64,000 nt of DNA, from NCBI RefSeq assembly GCF_000305785.2, contig NC_018868.3, positions 3,890,270 through 3,954,269 of the forward strand. Reading direction: 5' to 3'. The translations under genes and the position numbers were made by a program. Of the stretch, positions 30,173 to 42,094 are shown one piece after another. The notes beneath the pieces are model-generated. The model had not been told where the DNA came from and ran no database searches. It was given only the letters and a program-made list of their open reading frames with translations. Positions within the stretch are counted from its first letter, which is position 1. Every line of letters begins with the position of its first letter. Source of the DNA: Simiduia agarivorans SA1 = DSM 21679 (lineage in GTDB: Bacteria; Pseudomonadota; Gammaproteobacteria; Pseudomonadales; Cellvibrionaceae).

Positions 30173-31254
30173 TGCTGCTTTGGCTGGCTGACATTTTACA
30201 ACAATACCTGAATGCGTTCGGCGTGGTGAAATACCTGTCGGTGCGCGCCATCCTGGGCGTGTTGACTGCATTGGGTATTTCTTTATTGGTGGGCCCCTGG
30301 ATGATCCGGCGCCTGAATTACCTGCAGATCGGTCAGGCTGTCCGCAACGACGGCCCTCAAACCCACCTGAGTAAATCTGGTACGCCCACCATGGGCGGCA
30401 CCCTTATCCTGGCGGCGATTTTCGTCAGTGCCTTGCTGTGGAGCGACTTGGGTAATCGCTATGTCTGGGTTGTACTGGCAGTAACTTTCATATTTGGCGC
30501 AGTCGGTTGGGTTGATGACTACCGCAAGGTGGTCGAGAAAAATTCCCGGGGGTTGCCGGCCAAGTGGAAATATTTCTGGCAATCCGTTGGCGGCTTGGGC
30601 GCGGCTGTGTTCTTGTATCAGTCGGCCCAGGTGCCGGCAGAGACGCAGCTCTATGTGCCTTTCTTCAAAGATGTGGCCATTGCCATGGGGCCGGTGTTTA
30701 TTGTGCTCACTTATTTTGTGGTTGTGGGCGCCAGCAATGCGGTGAACCTGACCGATGGCCTGGATGGACTGGCCATCATGCCGTCTGTGATGGTGGGTGG
30801 TGCGCTGGGTATCATCGCCTACCTGGCCGGGCACGTGGAATTTGCGAATTACCTGCACATTGCGTATGTACCGGGTGCTGGCGAGTTGGTGGTGTTTTGC
30901 GGTGCGCTGGCGGGTGCTGGCCTGGGCTTTCTGTGGTTCAACACTTACCCGGCCCAGGTGTTCATGGGCGACGTGGGTGCATTGGCCCTGGGTGCTGCAC
31001 TGGGCGTGATTGCCGTGATTGTGCGACACGAGATTGTGTTCTTCATTATGGGCGGTGTGTTTGTGATGGAAACCGTCTCGGTGATTCTGCAGGTGGGCTC
31101 GTACAAGCTTACCGGGCGCCGGATTTTCCGGATGGCGCCACTGCATCATCATTTTGAATTGAAAGGTTGGCCTGAGCCGCGCGTCATTGTGCGGTTCTGG
31201 ATTATTACAGTAATGCTCGTGCTGGTGGGGCTTGCCACCCTGAAGCTGCGTTAG
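30172..31254 (+). CDS. mraY: Phospho-MurNAc-pentapeptide translocase MraY
   Basis: Integral membrane enzyme that transfers phospho-MurNAc-pentapeptide to undecaprenyl phosphate, forming lipid I. It has 360 residues and about ten membrane helices. The Mg-binding aspartates D115-D116 are in VDDYRKV, the motif NLTDGLDG is at 192-199, and the C-terminal [15 protein letters not shown] is the signature loop of the family. Its start overlaps the murF stop. Confidence 0.97.
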   Translation: MLLWLADILQQYLNAFGVVKYLSVRAILGVLTALGISLLVGPWMIRRLNYLQIGQAVRNDGPQTHLSKSGTPTMGGTLILAAIFVSALLWSDLGNRYVWVVLAVTFIFGAVGWVDDYRKVVEKNSRGLPAKWKYFWQSVGGLGAAVFLYQSAQVPAETQLYVPFFKDVAIAMGPVFIVLTYFVVVGASNAVNLTDGLDGLAIMPSVMVGGALGIIAYLAGHVEFANYLHIAYVPGAGELVVFCGALAGAGLGFLWFNTYPAQVFMGDVGALALGAALGVIAVIVRHEIVFFIMGGVFVMETVSVILQVGSYKLTGRRIFRMAPLHHHFELKGWPEPRVIVRFWIITVMLVLVGLATLKLR

Positions 31255-31273
31255 TGAAGGTACGGGATAGAAC

Positions 31274-32623
31274 GTGGATAATCTGATCGCAAAAAGTAAG
31301 CAACTTGCCGTGGTGGGTCTGGGCGTCACCGGGCTGTCGGTTGCGCGTTATTGTACGCGCAAGCAGTTGCCTTTTGCGTTGTTTGACTCCCGCTTAGCGC
31401 CGGCCCAGTTGGATACGTTCAAGCGCGAATTTCCCAACGTCGAAGTCCACCTGGGTCCTTTGGATGTGGACAAGTTGGTCGGCTTTGATGAGATCATCCT
31501 GAGCCCGGGTTTGAGTCTGAAAGAAGCGGCGATTGCAGAGTGTGTGACTCGCGGCCTCCCGGTCGTGGGTGACATTGAGTTATTTGTGCGTGAGGCAACA
31601 GCGCCCATCGTTGCGATTACCGGCTCTAACGCCAAGAGCACTGTCACCACGCTGGTGGGTGACATGGCAAAGGACGCAGGGCTCAAGGTTGGCGTAGGAG
31701 GCAATCTCGGTACCGCTGCATTGGACCTGCTTGCTGACGACGCCGAGTTGTACGTGCTGGAATTGTCCAGCTTTCAGCTGGAAACCACGCAGCGGGTTGG
31801 TGCCCGTGTCGCCAGTGTGCTGAATCTTAGCGATGATCACCAGGATCGTTACGATAGTTTTGCCGCCTACCACGCAGCGAAAATGCGGATTTATTTCGGC
31901 GCCGAACACATCGTGATTAATCGTGATGATGTGCTGACCCGCCCGCCATTGGGTAACCATGTTACGGTCAGCAGTTTCGGCTTGGGTAAGCCGGATTTCA
32001 AAGAGTTCGGTGTGATGATGGTGAAAGGTGAGGCACACCTTGCGTACCAGTTTGAGCCGTTGTTGCCGGTCAGCGAACTGAAAATCCGTGGCAAGCACAA
32101 TGTGGCAAATGCTTTGGCCGCGCTGGCCATCGGTACTGCCGCAGGCTTACCTTTGGCGGGCATGTTGAAAACGCTCAAACAATTCAAAGGATTACCGCAC
32201 CGGTGTGAATGGGTAGCGTCAGTTCGTGGCGTTGAATACATCAATGATTCCAAAGGCACCAATGTGGGTGCCACGCTGGCTGCCATAGAAGGGTTTGCCA
32301 GTGATCAGCACAAGCTGGTGCTCATTGCCGGCGGTGATGGTAAAGGCGCCGATTTCGCACCGCTAAAACAGGCAATTGATCAGCATGTGCGCGGTCTGGT
32401 TGTGATCGGTAAAGATGCAAAGGCGATTGCAGCACTCGCAGGTCCTCAGGTTCAGGTAGGTTTTGCCTCTGATATGGGCGATGCGGTTGTGCAGGCGCAG
32501 GCCATTGCGCACGCAGGTGATAAGGTGTTGTTGTCACCCGCGTGTGCATCGCTGGACATGTTCCGCAATTACGCGGACCGCGGTGAGCAATTCGTCGCAT
32601 CGGTCAGGGGGTTGCTGGGATGA
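31274..32623 (+). CDS. murD: UDP-MurNAc-L-alanine--D-glutamate ligase MurD
   Basis: Adds D-glutamate to UDP-MurNAc-L-Ala. It has 449 residues. The ATP loop is GSNAKST at 117-123, where E. coli has GSNGKST; Pseudomonas enzymes, as I recall, also have Ala here. The dinucleotide-like N-terminal domain begins [14 protein letters not shown]. The start is GTG at 31274, 19 bp after mraY. The end overlaps ftsW by 4 bp. Confidence 0.96.
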   Translation: MDNLIAKSKQLAVVGLGVTGLSVARYCTRKQLPFALFDSRLAPAQLDTFKREFPNVEVHLGPLDVDKLVGFDEIILSPGLSLKEAAIAECVTRGLPVVGDIELFVREATAPIVAITGSNAKSTVTTLVGDMAKDAGLKVGVGGNLGTAALDLLADDAELYVLELSSFQLETTQRVGARVASVLNLSDDHQDRYDSFAAYHAAKMRIYFGAEHIVINRDDVLTRPPLGNHVTVSSFGLGKPDFKEFGVMMVKGEAHLAYQFEPLLPVSELKIRGKHNVANALAALAIGTAAGLPLAGMLKTLKQFKGLPHRCEWVASVRGVEYINDSKGTNVGATLAAIEGFASDQHKLVLIAGGDGKGADFAPLKQAIDQHVRGLVVIGKDAKAIAALAGPQVQVGFASDMGDAVVQAQAIAHAGDKVLLSPACASLDMFRNYADRGEQFVASVRGLLG

Positions 32624-33882
32624 GCCTGACGATGGCATTGAAACCCGCAGCCCTTGACCCGGATTTACTGACCCGGTTACGGCCCGAAATCGGTCGTCTG
32701 CTGACTACCCGCATGGTATTGGTCTGGGCAGTTTTGATGACCTTTGGCGTCATTATGGTGGCGTCCGCATCGATTGGTTTTGCCGACACCACTTTGCATG
32801 ATCCGTGGTACTTCACGCGTCGGCATGTGATTTTTCTGATGATGGGATTAACGCTTGCTTTGGTGGTGGCGTTGGTACCACTGGCCGTGTGGCAGAAATA
32901 TGCGTGGGTGTTGATTCTGCTGGCGATTGTGCTGCTGGCGGTTGTGCTTATCCCTGGGATCGGTCGCCGCGTGAACGGGAGTCAACGCTGGATCGCTTTC
33001 GGCCCCTTGACGCTGCAAGCCTCAGAAGCCGTTAAATTCTGTGCCATCGTATTTTTTGCGTCTTATTTCACCCGCCGGGCGGCGCCGTTATCGAGCCAGA
33101 ATAAAGGTTTGTTGCGTGCCTTGTCATTGCTTGGCGTGCTGGTTGTATTGCTGTTGCTTGAGCCGGACTTTGGCAGTTCGGTGGTGCTGTGTGTGACCGT
33201 CATAGCCATGCTGTTTTTTGTTGGTGCGCGGTTGTTCATCATGATCGTGCTGGGATTATTGGCCGTGGCTGCGTTGAGTGCTGTGGCAGTGCTTTCGCCC
33301 TATCGCATGCAGCGTTTGGTGACTTTTCTGGATCCCTGGGCTGACCAGTTCAATACCGGCTACCAGTTAACCCAATCACTGATTGCGTTTGGCAATGGCC
33401 AATGGACCGGCGCGGGGCTTGGCAACAGCATCCAGAAATTGCTGTACCTGCCAGAGGCGCACACGGATTTCGTGTTTGCGGTGGTGGCGGAGGAGTTCGG
33501 CTTGGTGGGTTGTGTGTTGGTGCTTGCCTTGTTCGGTTGCCTGATTTACGAGTTGCTGCGCCGGGTGAAAAGCCGTATGGCGCATCAGGATACCTTCAGC
33601 GCGCTGCTCGCCTTTGGTGTGGCCGTGTTGTTTGCGTTCCAGACGTTTGTCAATGTGGGTGTGTCCTCCGGTTTTTTGCCCACCAAAGGTCTGACCTTAC
33701 CGTTCATCAGTTCGGGTGGCAGCAGCTTGTTGTTGTGCTGCGCGCTGATGGGATTGATGTTGCGCATCGACTGGGAATCGGAAGTACAAGTGGTGCGTGC
33801 GACCCGCAAAACCGTGAAAAAACGCGCGACAAAATCAGTCGCCAAGCCCTCGTCTTTGGAAGAGGAGGACGCCGATGCCTAG
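32620..33882 (+). CDS. ftsW: SEDS peptidoglycan polymerase FtsW
   Basis: Septal glycosyltransferase that polymerises lipid II and partners PBP3. It has 420 residues with about ten membrane helices. Family hallmarks include NGSQRWI in the first periplasmic region, [31 protein letters not shown], and the C-terminal [12 protein letters not shown] basic tail ([13 protein letters not shown]) is cytoplasmic. It overlaps murD by 4 bp and murG by 8 bp. Confidence 0.97.
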   Translation: MSLTMALKPAALDPDLLTRLRPEIGRLLTTRMVLVWAVLMTFGVIMVASASIGFADTTLHDPWYFTRRHVIFLMMGLTLALVVALVPLAVWQKYAWVLILLAIVLLAVVLIPGIGRRVNGSQRWIAFGPLTLQASEAVKFCAIVFFASYFTRRAAPLSSQNKGLLRALSLLGVLVVLLLLEPDFGSSVVLCVTVIAMLFFVGARLFIMIVLGLLAVAALSAVAVLSPYRMQRLVTFLDPWADQFNTGYQLTQSLIAFGNGQWTGAGLGNSIQKLLYLPEAHTDFVFAVVAEEFGLVGCVLVLALFGCLIYELLRRVKSRMAHQDTFSALLAFGVAVLFAFQTFVNVGVSSGFLPTKGLTLPFISSGGSSLLLCCALMGLMLRIDWESEVQVVRATRKTVKKRATKSVAKPSSLEEEDADA

Positions 33883-34936
33883 CGCGTTGATCATGGCCGG
33901 TGGCACGGGTGGCCACGTATTTCCTGCCTTGGCGGTTGCGGAGGCGCTGCGCGCACAGGGTTGGGATACGCAATGGCTTGGCACGCAGCGGGGAATCGAA
34001 GCGCGCCTTGTGCCGCAAGCGGGCATCAGTCTGCACACAATGCAGGTGCAAGGGTTACGTGGTAAAGGCATGCTCAGTTTGCTGAAGGCGCCTTTTAATC
34101 TGATGCGAGCCTTGTGGCAAGCACGGCGCATATTGCGGCAATGCCAGCCTTCATTGGTATTGGGTTTTGGCGGCTTTGCGTCAGGCCCCGGCGGGTTGAT
34201 GGCGCGCTTGCAAGGGCTGCCGTTGGTCATTCATGAACAGAATGCACGCGCAGGTACCACCAACCGATTGTTGGCGCCGATTGCCACGCGGGTACTTGAG
34301 GCCTTTGACTCAGGCCTGAAAAACGCCGAGCAAGTGGGCAACCCGGTGCGTGAAAGTATTCGGGCTATTGCTGTGCCTCAAACGCGGCTTGAGGGGCGCA
34401 CGGGTCCCATCCAGGTGTTGGTTTTGGGAGGCAGTCTGGGCGCACAGTTTTTTAATCAGACACTGCCGTCCGCCTTTGCCAAATTGGACAAGCCCGTGCA
34501 GGTGGTGCATCAGACCGGTGAGAAATGGGCCGAGGCTTGCCAACAACAGTATGCGCAGGCAGGTTTTGATGCGGTGCGCGTTCAGGCTTTTATTGAGGAT
34601 ATGGCAGCGGCGTATGAGCAGGCGGATCTGGTGATCTGTCGCGCCGGTGCGCTGACGGTGAGTGAAGTGGCCTGCGCGGGCGCTGCAGCATTGTTTGTGC
34701 CCTATCCGCATGCGATAGATGATCACCAGACCGCCAACGCCCGGTGGTTAGTTGAACGAGGCGCAGCGCGTATGTACGCCCAGTCGGCACTGGATGAAAA
34801 CGTGTTGATAAAAGAATTAAACGGCCTGTGTGACAGGGCGGTATTGAGCCGGATGGCAATCAAGGCGCGCGAGTGCGCGCGGCCAGAGGCAACCGCCAGC
34901 GTGGTGACCGTATGTCAGGAGGTCATTAATGACTAA
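33875..34936 (+). CDS. murG: Lipid II synthase MurG
   Basis: Peripheral membrane glycosyltransferase that adds GlcNAc to lipid I. It has 353 residues and the GT-B fold. The N-terminal glycine-rich loop [17 protein letters not shown] starts at residue 9; the UDP-GlcNAc-binding half has [29 protein letters not shown] precedes the ATG inside the ftsW 3' end. It overlaps murC by 8 bp. Confidence 0.97.
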   Translation: MPSALIMAGGTGGHVFPALAVAEALRAQGWDTQWLGTQRGIEARLVPQAGISLHTMQVQGLRGKGMLSLLKAPFNLMRALWQARRILRQCQPSLVLGFGGFASGPGGLMARLQGLPLVIHEQNARAGTTNRLLAPIATRVLEAFDSGLKNAEQVGNPVRESIRAIAVPQTRLEGRTGPIQVLVLGGSLGAQFFNQTLPSAFAKLDKPVQVVHQTGEKWAEACQQQYAQAGFDAVRVQAFIEDMAAAYEQADLVICRAGALTVSEVACAGAAALFVPYPHAIDDHQTANARWLVERGAARMYAQSALDENVLIKELNGLCDRAVLSRMAIKARECARPEATASVVTVCQEVIND

Positions 34937-36350
34937 GTCAAAGTTATACCAGATTCCGGAAATGCGCCGGATCCGTCGCATTCATTTTATCGGGATTGGT
35001 GGCGCCGGCATGAGTGGTATTGCCGAAGTGTTGTTGAATCTGGGCTACCAGATCACCGGTTCCGATATGCGTGCGTCGCAGACGACCCGCCATCTGGAGT
35101 CAAAAGGCGCCACGGTGTTTATTGGCCATCGGTCAGAGCAGGTCGATGGCGCCGATGTGGTGGTTAATTCCACTGCCGTCAAAGCGACAAACCCTGAGCT
35201 GGTGGCGGCCCGAGAGCACCGGATTCCGATTGTGCGGCGCGCTGAAATGCTGGGCGAGTTAATGCGCTACCGGCATGGTATCGCCATTGCGGGTACCCAT
35301 GGAAAAACGACCACTACGTCGTTAATGGCATCGGTATTGGCTGCCGACGGCAAAGACCCCACGTTTGTCATCGGGGGCCTGCTGAATAGCGCCGGATCTA
35401 ATGCCAAGTTGGGTGAAAGTCGCTATCTGGTGGCCGAAGCCGATGAGTCAGATGCTTCGTTTTTGCATCTTCAGCCGATGGTCTCTGTAGTGACCAACAT
35501 CGATGCTGACCATATGGATACCTATGGCGGTGATTTTTCGGTGCTGAAAAAAACCTTCCTGGATTTTCTGCACAATTTGCCATTTTACGGCTTGGCGGTT
35601 GTATGTGGTGACGATGAAGTGGTCTGCGAATTGTTGCCGCAGATCAACCGGCCGGTTATCACCTACGGTTTCGGTGATCATTGTGATGTGCGAGCGACTA
35701 ACATCCGGCAGGATAAAATGTCCACCTCCTTTGATGTGATCCGGCCGGGTGCCGAGCCCTTGCCCGTTACCGTGAATATGCCGGGTGAACACAATGTGTT
35801 GAATGCGCTGGCAGTGATTGCCGTGGCCACCGATGAAGGGGTTGCCGACGAAGCCATACAGCAGGGGCTGGCGGGATTCCAGGGGGTTGGGCGCAGGTTT
35901 CAGGTGCACAGTGAAATGCCTGTGGGTGAATCAGGCAGTGCCATGCTGGTGGACGACTATGGCCATCATCCCAGGGAAGTGGCCGCCACCATTAAAGCGG
36001 TGCGCTCTGGTTGGCCTTATCGCCGTTTGGTCATGGTGTACCAGCCACATCGCTATTCGCGCACGCGCGATTTGTTTGAAGATTTTGTCGACGTATTAAG
36101 TGGTGTTGATGCGTTGGTGTTGCTTGAGGTGTACTCCGCCGGTGAAGACCCTATTCCCGGTGCGGACGGGCGCGCGCTCAGCCGTTCGGTTCGCAATCGC
36201 GGTGTCGTAGATCCGGTGTTTGTGGAGTCGGTGGAGCAGGTCGCGCAGGCGTTGTCCCACGTCATTCAACCCAACGATATCGTCATCACGCAGGGCGCTG
36301 GTAACGTGGGACAGTTGGCGGCCGAGTTGGCCGGCAGGAAGTGGAGCTGA
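34929..36350 (+). CDS. murC: UDP-MurNAc--L-alanine ligase MurC
   Basis: First Mur ligase, adding L-Ala to UDP-MurNAc. It has 473 residues. The N-terminal domain starts [18 protein letters not shown], the ATP loop GTHGKTT is at 122-128, and the C-terminal domain carries [16 protein letters not shown]. No murB follows it; as in E. coli, ddl is next, after 4 bp. Confidence 0.97.
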   Translation: MTKSKLYQIPEMRRIRRIHFIGIGGAGMSGIAEVLLNLGYQITGSDMRASQTTRHLESKGATVFIGHRSEQVDGADVVVNSTAVKATNPELVAAREHRIPIVRRAEMLGELMRYRHGIAIAGTHGKTTTTSLMASVLAADGKDPTFVIGGLLNSAGSNAKLGESRYLVAEADESDASFLHLQPMVSVVTNIDADHMDTYGGDFSVLKKTFLDFLHNLPFYGLAVVCGDDEVVCELLPQINRPVITYGFGDHCDVRATNIRQDKMSTSFDVIRPGAEPLPVTVNMPGEHNVLNALAVIAVATDEGVADEAIQQGLAGFQGVGRRFQVHSEMPVGESGSAMLVDDYGHHPREVAATIKAVRSGWPYRRLVMVYQPHRYSRTRDLFEDFVDVLSGVDALVLLEVYSAGEDPIPGADGRALSRSVRNRGVVDPVFVESVEQVAQALSHVIQPNDIVITQGAGNVGQLAAELAGRKWS

Positions 36351-36354
36351 AATT

Positions 36355-37305
36355 ATGCTGAACGTAAAAGACTTCCGCTTTGACCAACAAACCCTTCGGG
36401 CTATCGGGCGCGTGGGCGTATTGCTCGGCGGTGATTCTGCTGAACGCGAAGTGAGCCTCAAGTCCGGCACGGCGATTGCTGACGCATTGAACAGTGCGGG
36501 TCTGGATGTGGTGAAAATTGATACGGCGAAGGATGCGATCGGTCTAATCCAGCAGGCTGCGATCGATGTGGCATTTATCGCTCTGCATGGTCCGGGCGGT
36601 GAAGATGGACGGATGCAGGCGCTATTGGATTTTATGGGTATTCCCTACACCGGCAGTGGTGTACAGGCGTCTGCAATTGCCATGGATAAATGGCGCACGA
36701 AGCAGATTTGGCGTGGCGAGAGTTTGTCGACACCCGACTACCGGATAGTGAATGCAGATTCGGATCTGGCGACAATACTGGCAGAACTGGGCGGCAAAGT
36801 GATGGTAAAGCCCAGCCATGAAGGCTCTTCCATTGGCATGTCGCGGGTCGAGTCGTTGGCTGAATTTAAGGTCGCGCTGCAAACGGCGCTGTCGCTGGAT
36901 GCCACAGTCATTGTCGAACGGTTAATAGAGGGTGCTGAATATACCGTGGCCATTTTAGGCGACGAAGTATTGCCGCCGATCAAACTGGAGGCCGCCAACC
37001 GCTTTTACGATTACGACGCAAAATATATATCTAACGCAACGCGCTATATCTGCCCCTGTGGCCTGAATGAAACCAAAGAAGCCGAGCTTAAAGCGCTCGC
37101 AATGGCAGGCTTTAAGGCGATTGGCTGCAAAGGCTGGGGGCGGGTCGATGTGATGGCCGATGGCGCCGGCAATTTCTATATGTTGGAAGTGAATACGGTG
37201 CCCGGCATGACAGACCACTCGTTGGTACCGATGGCGGCGAAGCAGGCGGGCTACAGTTTTGAAAGTCTGGTGTGCAACATATTGCAGGATGCGATTCACG
37301 CATGA
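36355..37305 (+). CDS. ddl: D-alanine--D-alanine ligase
   Basis: ATP-grasp enzyme making the D-Ala-D-Ala dipeptide used by MurF. It has 316 residues from the ATG at 36355; the frame is open further upstream but that region is murC. Motifs: GVLLGGDSAEREVSLKSG, HGPGGEDGRMQALLD, KPSHEGSSIGMS and EVNTVPGMTDHSLVP. DdlB type by position between murC and ftsQ. The stop overlaps the ftsQ start as ATGA. Confidence 0.96.
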   Translation: MLNVKDFRFDQQTLRAIGRVGVLLGGDSAEREVSLKSGTAIADALNSAGLDVVKIDTAKDAIGLIQQAAIDVAFIALHGPGGEDGRMQALLDFMGIPYTGSGVQASAIAMDKWRTKQIWRGESLSTPDYRIVNADSDLATILAELGGKVMVKPSHEGSSIGMSRVESLAEFKVALQTALSLDATVIVERLIEGAEYTVAILGDEVLPPIKLEAANRFYDYDAKYISNATRYICPCGLNETKEAELKALAMAGFKAIGCKGWGRVDVMADGAGNFYMLEVNTVPGMTDHSLVPMAAKQAGYSFESLVCNILQDAIHA

Positions 37306-38057
37306 GTGAGCGTCGGCGTGGTGCAAAAGCCAAGCAGGAAAGTGTCAAGCGACCGGGCCTGATTCGCCGCTTGTGCCTGATGCTTGTGCTGGTCTCCGCG
37401 CTGGCATGGCTTACACCCATGATGGTGCAAGAAGCGTTGGTGATCTGGGACAGACCGGTGCAGGAAGTCACCATTGAAGGCCCGTTCAAATGGGTGGCGC
37501 GCGAGCAGATAGCAAATCTGATCGGCGAGCAGATAAATACGGGCTTCTGGGCGCTTGATATTGCGGCGCTGCAACACAGCATCGAGCAAGACGCCTGGGT
37601 AGATCGGGTATCTATTCGGCGCAAGTGGCCCGACAGGTTAGTGATTGAGATTGAAGAGCAAAAGCCTATTGCGCGCTGGGGCAGTACTGGTTATGTGAAT
37701 GTCCGTGGTGAACTGATTGAATCAGATGCGGCGATGTATCAGTTGTCAGGATTGCCGACCTTGGTTGCGGCGCCGGAGAATCTGGAAAAAATGCTGCAGT
37801 ACTATCAGACCATTGCCGAGTTGATGTACGCCCGCGATCTGCGTTTGGCCAGTATCGAAGTCGATGCGCGGGGCAGCTGGACGGTGAGTTTGGCAGACGG
37901 TGTTGCCATACGATTTGGACGTCAGTCATTGCAGACAAGAATTAGACGATTCGCCAAGGTGTTTGACGTCGAACTCAGGTCCCATTGGGCGAATGTCAGT
38001 GCAGTTGATGTGAGATATAACAATGGCATCGCAGTGAGCTGGCGCGATGCAGGATAA
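37302..38057 (+). CDS. ftsQ: Cell division protein FtsQ
   Basis: Bitopic divisome protein of 251 residues linking early and late divisome proteins through FtsB-FtsL. A basic cytoplasmic tail precedes one membrane helix (about 24-45). The POTRA domain starts at VQEVTIEGPFKWV, followed by the beta domain with WVDRVSIRRKWPDRLVIEI. ATG 37302 overlaps the ddl stop; the frame is open to 37272 but that part lacks family features. ftsA begins 60 bp later. Confidence 0.94.
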   Translation: MSERRRGAKAKQESVKRPGLIRRLCLMLVLVSALAWLTPMMVQEALVIWDRPVQEVTIEGPFKWVAREQIANLIGEQINTGFWALDIAALQHSIEQDAWVDRVSIRRKWPDRLVIEIEEQKPIARWGSTGYVNVRGELIESDAAMYQLSGLPTLVAAPENLEKMLQYYQTIAELMYARDLRLASIEVDARGSWTVSLADGVAIRFGRQSLQTRIRRFAKVFDVELRSHWANVSAVDVRYNNGIAVSWRDAG

Positions 38058-38117
38058 AAAGTGCGGCATCGCACTTAGGAAGACCATTATGGAACAATAC
38101 AAAACGGGGATAAGCAC

Positions 38118-39350
38118 ATGCCACCGGTAAATGAAAACCGGATGATCGTCGGGTTGGATATCGGCACGTCAAAAGTCGTTGCGATTGTTGGCGCCTTGTC
38201 GGCTGACGGCGAGCTGGAAATTGTTGGCATCGGCTCGCATAAGTCATCGGGACTGAAGAAAGGCGTAGTCGTCAATATCGAGTCGACGGTGCACTCCATC
38301 CAGCGCGCAGTGGAAGAGGCCGAGCTGATGGCCGGATGCCAGATAGATTCGGTCTATGCCGGTATTGCGGGCAGTCATATCAGCAGTCTGAATTCCCACG
38401 GCATTGTGGCAATTAAGGACCGGGAAGTTTTCAATCAGGACGTTGAGCGGGTCATTGATGCCGCTCAGGCGGTGGCGATTCCGGCGGATCAGAAAATTTT
38501 GCACATCCTGCCGCAGGAATACCTGATCGATAATCAGGAAGGCGTGCGCGAACCTTTGGGAATGTCCGGTGTCCGGCTCGAAGCCAAAGTGCACCTGGTC
38601 ACTTGCGCTGTTAATGCCGCGCAGAACATTGAAAAATGTATTCGCAAATGCGGTTTGGAAGTGGACGACATTATTCTGGAACAGTTGGCGTCCAGTTATG
38701 CGGTGTTGACGGAAGATGAAAAGAGCCTGGGTGTTTGTCTGGTCGATATCGGCGGAGGCACCACGGACATTGCAATATTTACCGATGGTTCTATCCGGCA
38801 TACTAAATCGATTCCGATTGCAGGTGACCAGGTGACCAATGATATTGCGATGGCATTGCGCACACCCACGGCACACGCCGATGAAATCAAAATCAAATAT
38901 GCCTGTGCACTGGCGAAGCTTGCCGGTGCAGATGAAACTATCAAGGTACCTTCCGTGGGCGATCGGGAACCGCGTGAGCTTTCCCGTCAGGCGTTGGCGG
39001 AAGTCGTAGAGCCACGATACGACGAGCTGTTCACGTTGGTACAGGCAGAATTGCGTCGCAGTGGTTATGAAGATTTGGTGGCAGCGGGCATTGTACTGAC
39101 TGGCGGCACCTCAAAAATGGAAGGTGTTGTCGAGCTTGCTGAAGAAATTTTTCACATGCCCGTCCGTCTGGGAGCACCCCAGAATGTGCGTGGCTTGAGT
39201 GACATAGTGAACAACCCGATTTACTCAACCGGTGTCGGGTTGCTGTTTTATGGCATGAAACAACAGGAAGGGAAACCCGTTAATGGAACCAAAGATAAAG
39301 GTAATAGCTGGTGGAGCCGGACCAAGGCTTGGCTGGCTGAAAATTTTTAA
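38118..39350 (+). CDS. ftsA: Cell division protein FtsA
   Basis: Actin-like ATPase that tethers FtsZ to the membrane and recruits the divisome. It has 410 residues. Phosphate-binding loops: GLDIGTSKV near residue 12 and DIGGGTTDIAIF near 211, with the adenosine motif VLTGGTSKMEG later. The last 15 residues (NSWWSRTKAWLAENF) form the amphipathic membrane-targeting helix. An ACGGGGA site precedes the ATG. Confidence 0.97.
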   Translation: MPPVNENRMIVGLDIGTSKVVAIVGALSADGELEIVGIGSHKSSGLKKGVVVNIESTVHSIQRAVEEAELMAGCQIDSVYAGIAGSHISSLNSHGIVAIKDREVFNQDVERVIDAAQAVAIPADQKILHILPQEYLIDNQEGVREPLGMSGVRLEAKVHLVTCAVNAAQNIEKCIRKCGLEVDDIILEQLASSYAVLTEDEKSLGVCLVDIGGGTTDIAIFTDGSIRHTKSIPIAGDQVTNDIAMALRTPTAHADEIKIKYACALAKLAGADETIKVPSVGDREPRELSRQALAEVVEPRYDELFTLVQAELRRSGYEDLVAAGIVLTGGTSKMEGVVELAEEIFHMPVRLGAPQNVRGLSDIVNNPIYSTGVGLLFYGMKQQEGKPVNGTKDKGNSWWSRTKAWLAENF

Positions 39351-39421
39351 GGGCGATGCCCAAAGTAAACGTTGCAGTAACACGCTAATAAAAGACTTCG
39401 GTACAACAAAGGGGAATGACA

Positions 39422-40588
39422 ATGTTTGAATTAGTAGATAGCGTACCGCAAAACGCCGTAATCAAAGTGGTAGGTATTGGTGGCGGTGGCGGCAATGCCG
39501 TAAAGCACATGATTGCTGGTGACATTGAAGGCGTGGAATTCGTGTGTGCGAACACCGATGCCCAAGCCTTGAAAGATATTGACGCCAAAACCGTGCTGCA
39601 GCTCGGTAACAGCATGACCAAGGGTCTGGGCGCTGGTGCCAATCCGGAAGTGGGCCGTCAGGCTGCCATGGAAGATCGCGAGCGTATCGCAGAAATCCTG
39701 GAAGGCGCCGATATGGTATTTGTGACTGCCGGAATGGGCGGTGGTACCGGTACCGGTGGCGCCCCTGTGGTGGCTGAAGTGGCGCGCGAAATGGGCATTC
39801 TTACCGTAGCCGTGGTAACCAAGCCGTTTCCTTTCGAAGGCAAAAAGCGCATGGCCATCGCAGAAGCCGGTATTCGCGAGCTTACTGAGCGGGTTGACTC
39901 CTTGATCACGATTCCGAATGAAAAGCTGCTGTCTGTTCTGGGCACCAAATGCTCGCTTCTGGACGCTTTCAAGGCGGCGAATAACGTGTTGCAAGGTGCG
40001 GTACAGGGTATTGCCGATCTGATTATTCGCCCCGGCATGATTAACGTGGACTTTGCGGATGTGCGCACCGTCATGAGTGAAATGGGTATGGCGATGATGG
40101 GTACCGGCCGTGCGACCGGTGAAAACCGTGCGCGCGAGGCGGCGGAAGCGGCGATTCGCAGCCCGCTGCTGGAAGATGTGGACCTGCAGGGCGCACGGGG
40201 CATTCTCGTCAATATTACTGCGGGCATTGATTTGTCTCTGGGCGAATTCACCGAGGTGGGTGATACCGTGGGTGAGTTTGCATCACCCGATGCCACCGTG
40301 GTTGTCGGGACCGTGATAGACCCGGAGATGACCGATGAGCTGCGCGTCACTGTGGTGGCAACGGGCCTGGGGAAGCCGTTAGCGGTTGAAGTGCCTCAGC
40401 CCAAAGCCAAGGTCATTGTCGATAATACGGCCAAGACCAAGCCCGCGGCGTCGGCGGATGATCTGGATATTCCAACCTATCAGCGGCGTAAGCAGGCGGC
40501 TAATGGCGGTACTAATGCGGCGGTAGCGCCGGAGAAAGACATGGAATTGTTTGATATTCCAGCGTTTTTGCGCCGGCAGGCCGACTGA
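39422..40588 (+). CDS. ftsZ: Cell division GTPase FtsZ
   Basis: Tubulin homologue forming the Z ring. It has 388 residues. The tubulin signature GGGTGTGG is at 106-113. The C-terminal FtsA/ZipA-binding peptide is [11 protein letters not shown] (378-388), and a similar stretch, [10 protein letters not shown], occurs earlier from residue 349 in the linker. The ATG at 39416 touches the AAGGGGA ribosome-binding site, so the ATG at 39422, 7 nt away, is the better start. The 65 bp after ftsA may hold a promoter but none stands out. Confidence 0.97.
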   Translation: MFELVDSVPQNAVIKVVGIGGGGGNAVKHMIAGDIEGVEFVCANTDAQALKDIDAKTVLQLGNSMTKGLGAGANPEVGRQAAMEDRERIAEILEGADMVFVTAGMGGGTGTGGAPVVAEVAREMGILTVAVVTKPFPFEGKKRMAIAEAGIRELTERVDSLITIPNEKLLSVLGTKCSLLDAFKAANNVLQGAVQGIADLIIRPGMINVDFADVRTVMSEMGMAMMGTGRATGENRAREAAEAAIRSPLLEDVDLQGARGILVNITAGIDLSLGEFTEVGDTVGEFASPDATVVVGTVIDPEMTDELRVTVVATGLGKPLAVEVPQPKAKVIVDNTAKTKPAASADDLDIPTYQRRKQAANGGTNAAVAPEKDMELFDIPAFLRRQAD

Positions 40589-40918
40589 GGCAGACCGATG
40601 GGTTTGTCTTGACAGGGAACTTAAGTATTGGTTTCGCGGTCTATTCTTGGTAAGATTCGCCGCTTTGCGACCGTTTTCAGGTGTTTTGGTCAGCCCGGAG
40701 GGGTTGATTGGCCTGAACAGGTCATGGTTGAAGTGACTCGGCCAGCAACAAGTCTGGCCGGTGGGAGCTTTGTCACCAGGGCAGGTGTAGAGTCAGCGCG
40801 GCCTCCTTTTTAACCCCTTTTAGGGGAGGTTGGGCGAGCGATGCGACGGGATTGTATTGCGGCGAATCCCTATGGAATCAGTAGTACTTAGAGTGCTATG
40901 TAACCTCATGGTGAGTGA
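40589..40918. other. 330-bp ftsZ-lpxC intergenic region
   Basis: No gene is visible. It holds TTGACA at 40609-40614 without a convincing -10, and a small CCCCT/AGGGG hairpin around 40813-40827 preceded, not followed, by a T-run, so it is not a standard terminator. lpxC promoter elements are probably here but I cannot define them. Confidence 0.4.
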
Positions 40919-41830
40919 ATGATTAAGCAGCGGACCTTAAAAAATCCAATTCGTGCCACCGGTGTGGGCCTGCACACAGGTGAGAAGGTTTACCTGACCT
41001 TGAAGCCTGCGCCAGTAGACGCGGGCATTGTGTTCCGCCGTACCGACCTCAATCCGGTTGTAGAAATTGAGGCGAAAGCGGAAAACGTGGGTGATACCAC
41101 CCTGTCGACCACCCTGATCAAGGGCGACGTTCGGATTTCTACCGTTGAGCACCTGTTGAGTGCCATGGCGGGGCTGGGCATCGATAATGCCATTGTTGAA
41201 GTCTCCGCCGCCGAAGTGCCGATTATGGACGGCAGTGCCGGGCCATTCGTGTTCCTGATTCAATCGGCAGGCATAGAAGAGCAGAACGCGGCCAAGCAGT
41301 TTATCCGCATCAAACGCCCGGTTGTGGTGGAAGATGGCGACAAGATCGCGTCTTTTTTGCCGTTTAATGGCTTTAAAGTGTCATTTTCCATTGATTTTGA
41401 TCATCCGGTGTTTACCGGTCGCACGCTCAAGACAGCCGTCGATTTTTCCAGCACATCGTTTGTTAAAGAAGTCAGTCGCGCGCGTACTTTCGGCTTCATG
41501 CACGAAATTGAATACCTGCGGTCTAAAGGCCTGGCCAAGGGCGGCAGCGTAGATAACGCCATTGTGGTCGACGATTACCGGGTGGTGAACGAAGATGGCC
41601 TGCGTTACGAAGATGAGTTTGTCAAACACAAGGTGTTAGACGCCATCGGCGATCTTTACCTGTTGGGCAATAGCCTGATTGGTGAATTCAAAGCGCACAA
41701 ATCGGGTCATGCCCTGAACAATCGTGTGTTGCGTGAGCTGATTAAGCAGCAGGATGCCTGGGAAGTGGTGACTTTCGAAGATGAGAAAGAAGCGCCGATT
41801 TCCTACATCAAGCCGATTCTGGCGATGTAA
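40919..41830 (+). CDS. lpxC: UDP-3-O-acyl-GlcNAc deacetylase LpxC
   Basis: Zinc enzyme of the first committed step of lipid A synthesis. It has 303 residues. The metal ligands are H78 (STVEHLLSA), H237 and D241 (HKVLDAIGD), the same numbers as in P. aeruginosa LpxC. Its place at the end of the dcw cluster, after ftsZ, is usual in gammaproteobacteria. In E. coli the level is controlled by FtsH proteolysis through the C-terminus; I cannot judge that here. Confidence 0.97.
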   Translation: MIKQRTLKNPIRATGVGLHTGEKVYLTLKPAPVDAGIVFRRTDLNPVVEIEAKAENVGDTTLSTTLIKGDVRISTVEHLLSAMAGLGIDNAIVEVSAAEVPIMDGSAGPFVFLIQSAGIEEQNAAKQFIRIKRPVVVEDGDKIASFLPFNGFKVSFSIDFDHPVFTGRTLKTAVDFSSTSFVKEVSRARTFGFMHEIEYLRSKGLAKGGSVDNAIVVDDYRVVNEDGLRYEDEFVKHKVLDAIGDLYLLGNSLIGEFKAHKSGHALNNRVLRELIKQQDAWEVVTFEDEKEAPISYIKPILAM

Positions 41831-42094
41831 CCTCTCCTGAGCCTGTGGACGGGCATTGGAAATTGGTACCTAAGTGTGCGATATTCCCTCTGCCCATTGC
41901 CAGGCTCGGCCGTTGGTTTGAAAAAATAACCCACTTTTGTACTATTTTTTCTTACGAATGTGACGGCCATTCGAGCGCAGGGCGCGCTCAACCGCTAGTC
42001 TGTGCACCCGCTCCATCAGGCCGATTCAGGGTCCTGTTGGCCGCGGAATAACCTATACTAATAAGGCATTTACGAGCAGGTATTAACCCATCGC

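Noticed and set aside
40813..40827. CCCCT/AGGGG hairpin after ftsZ considered as a terminator
   Set aside because: The T-run precedes rather than follows the stem, and the stem is only 5 bp.
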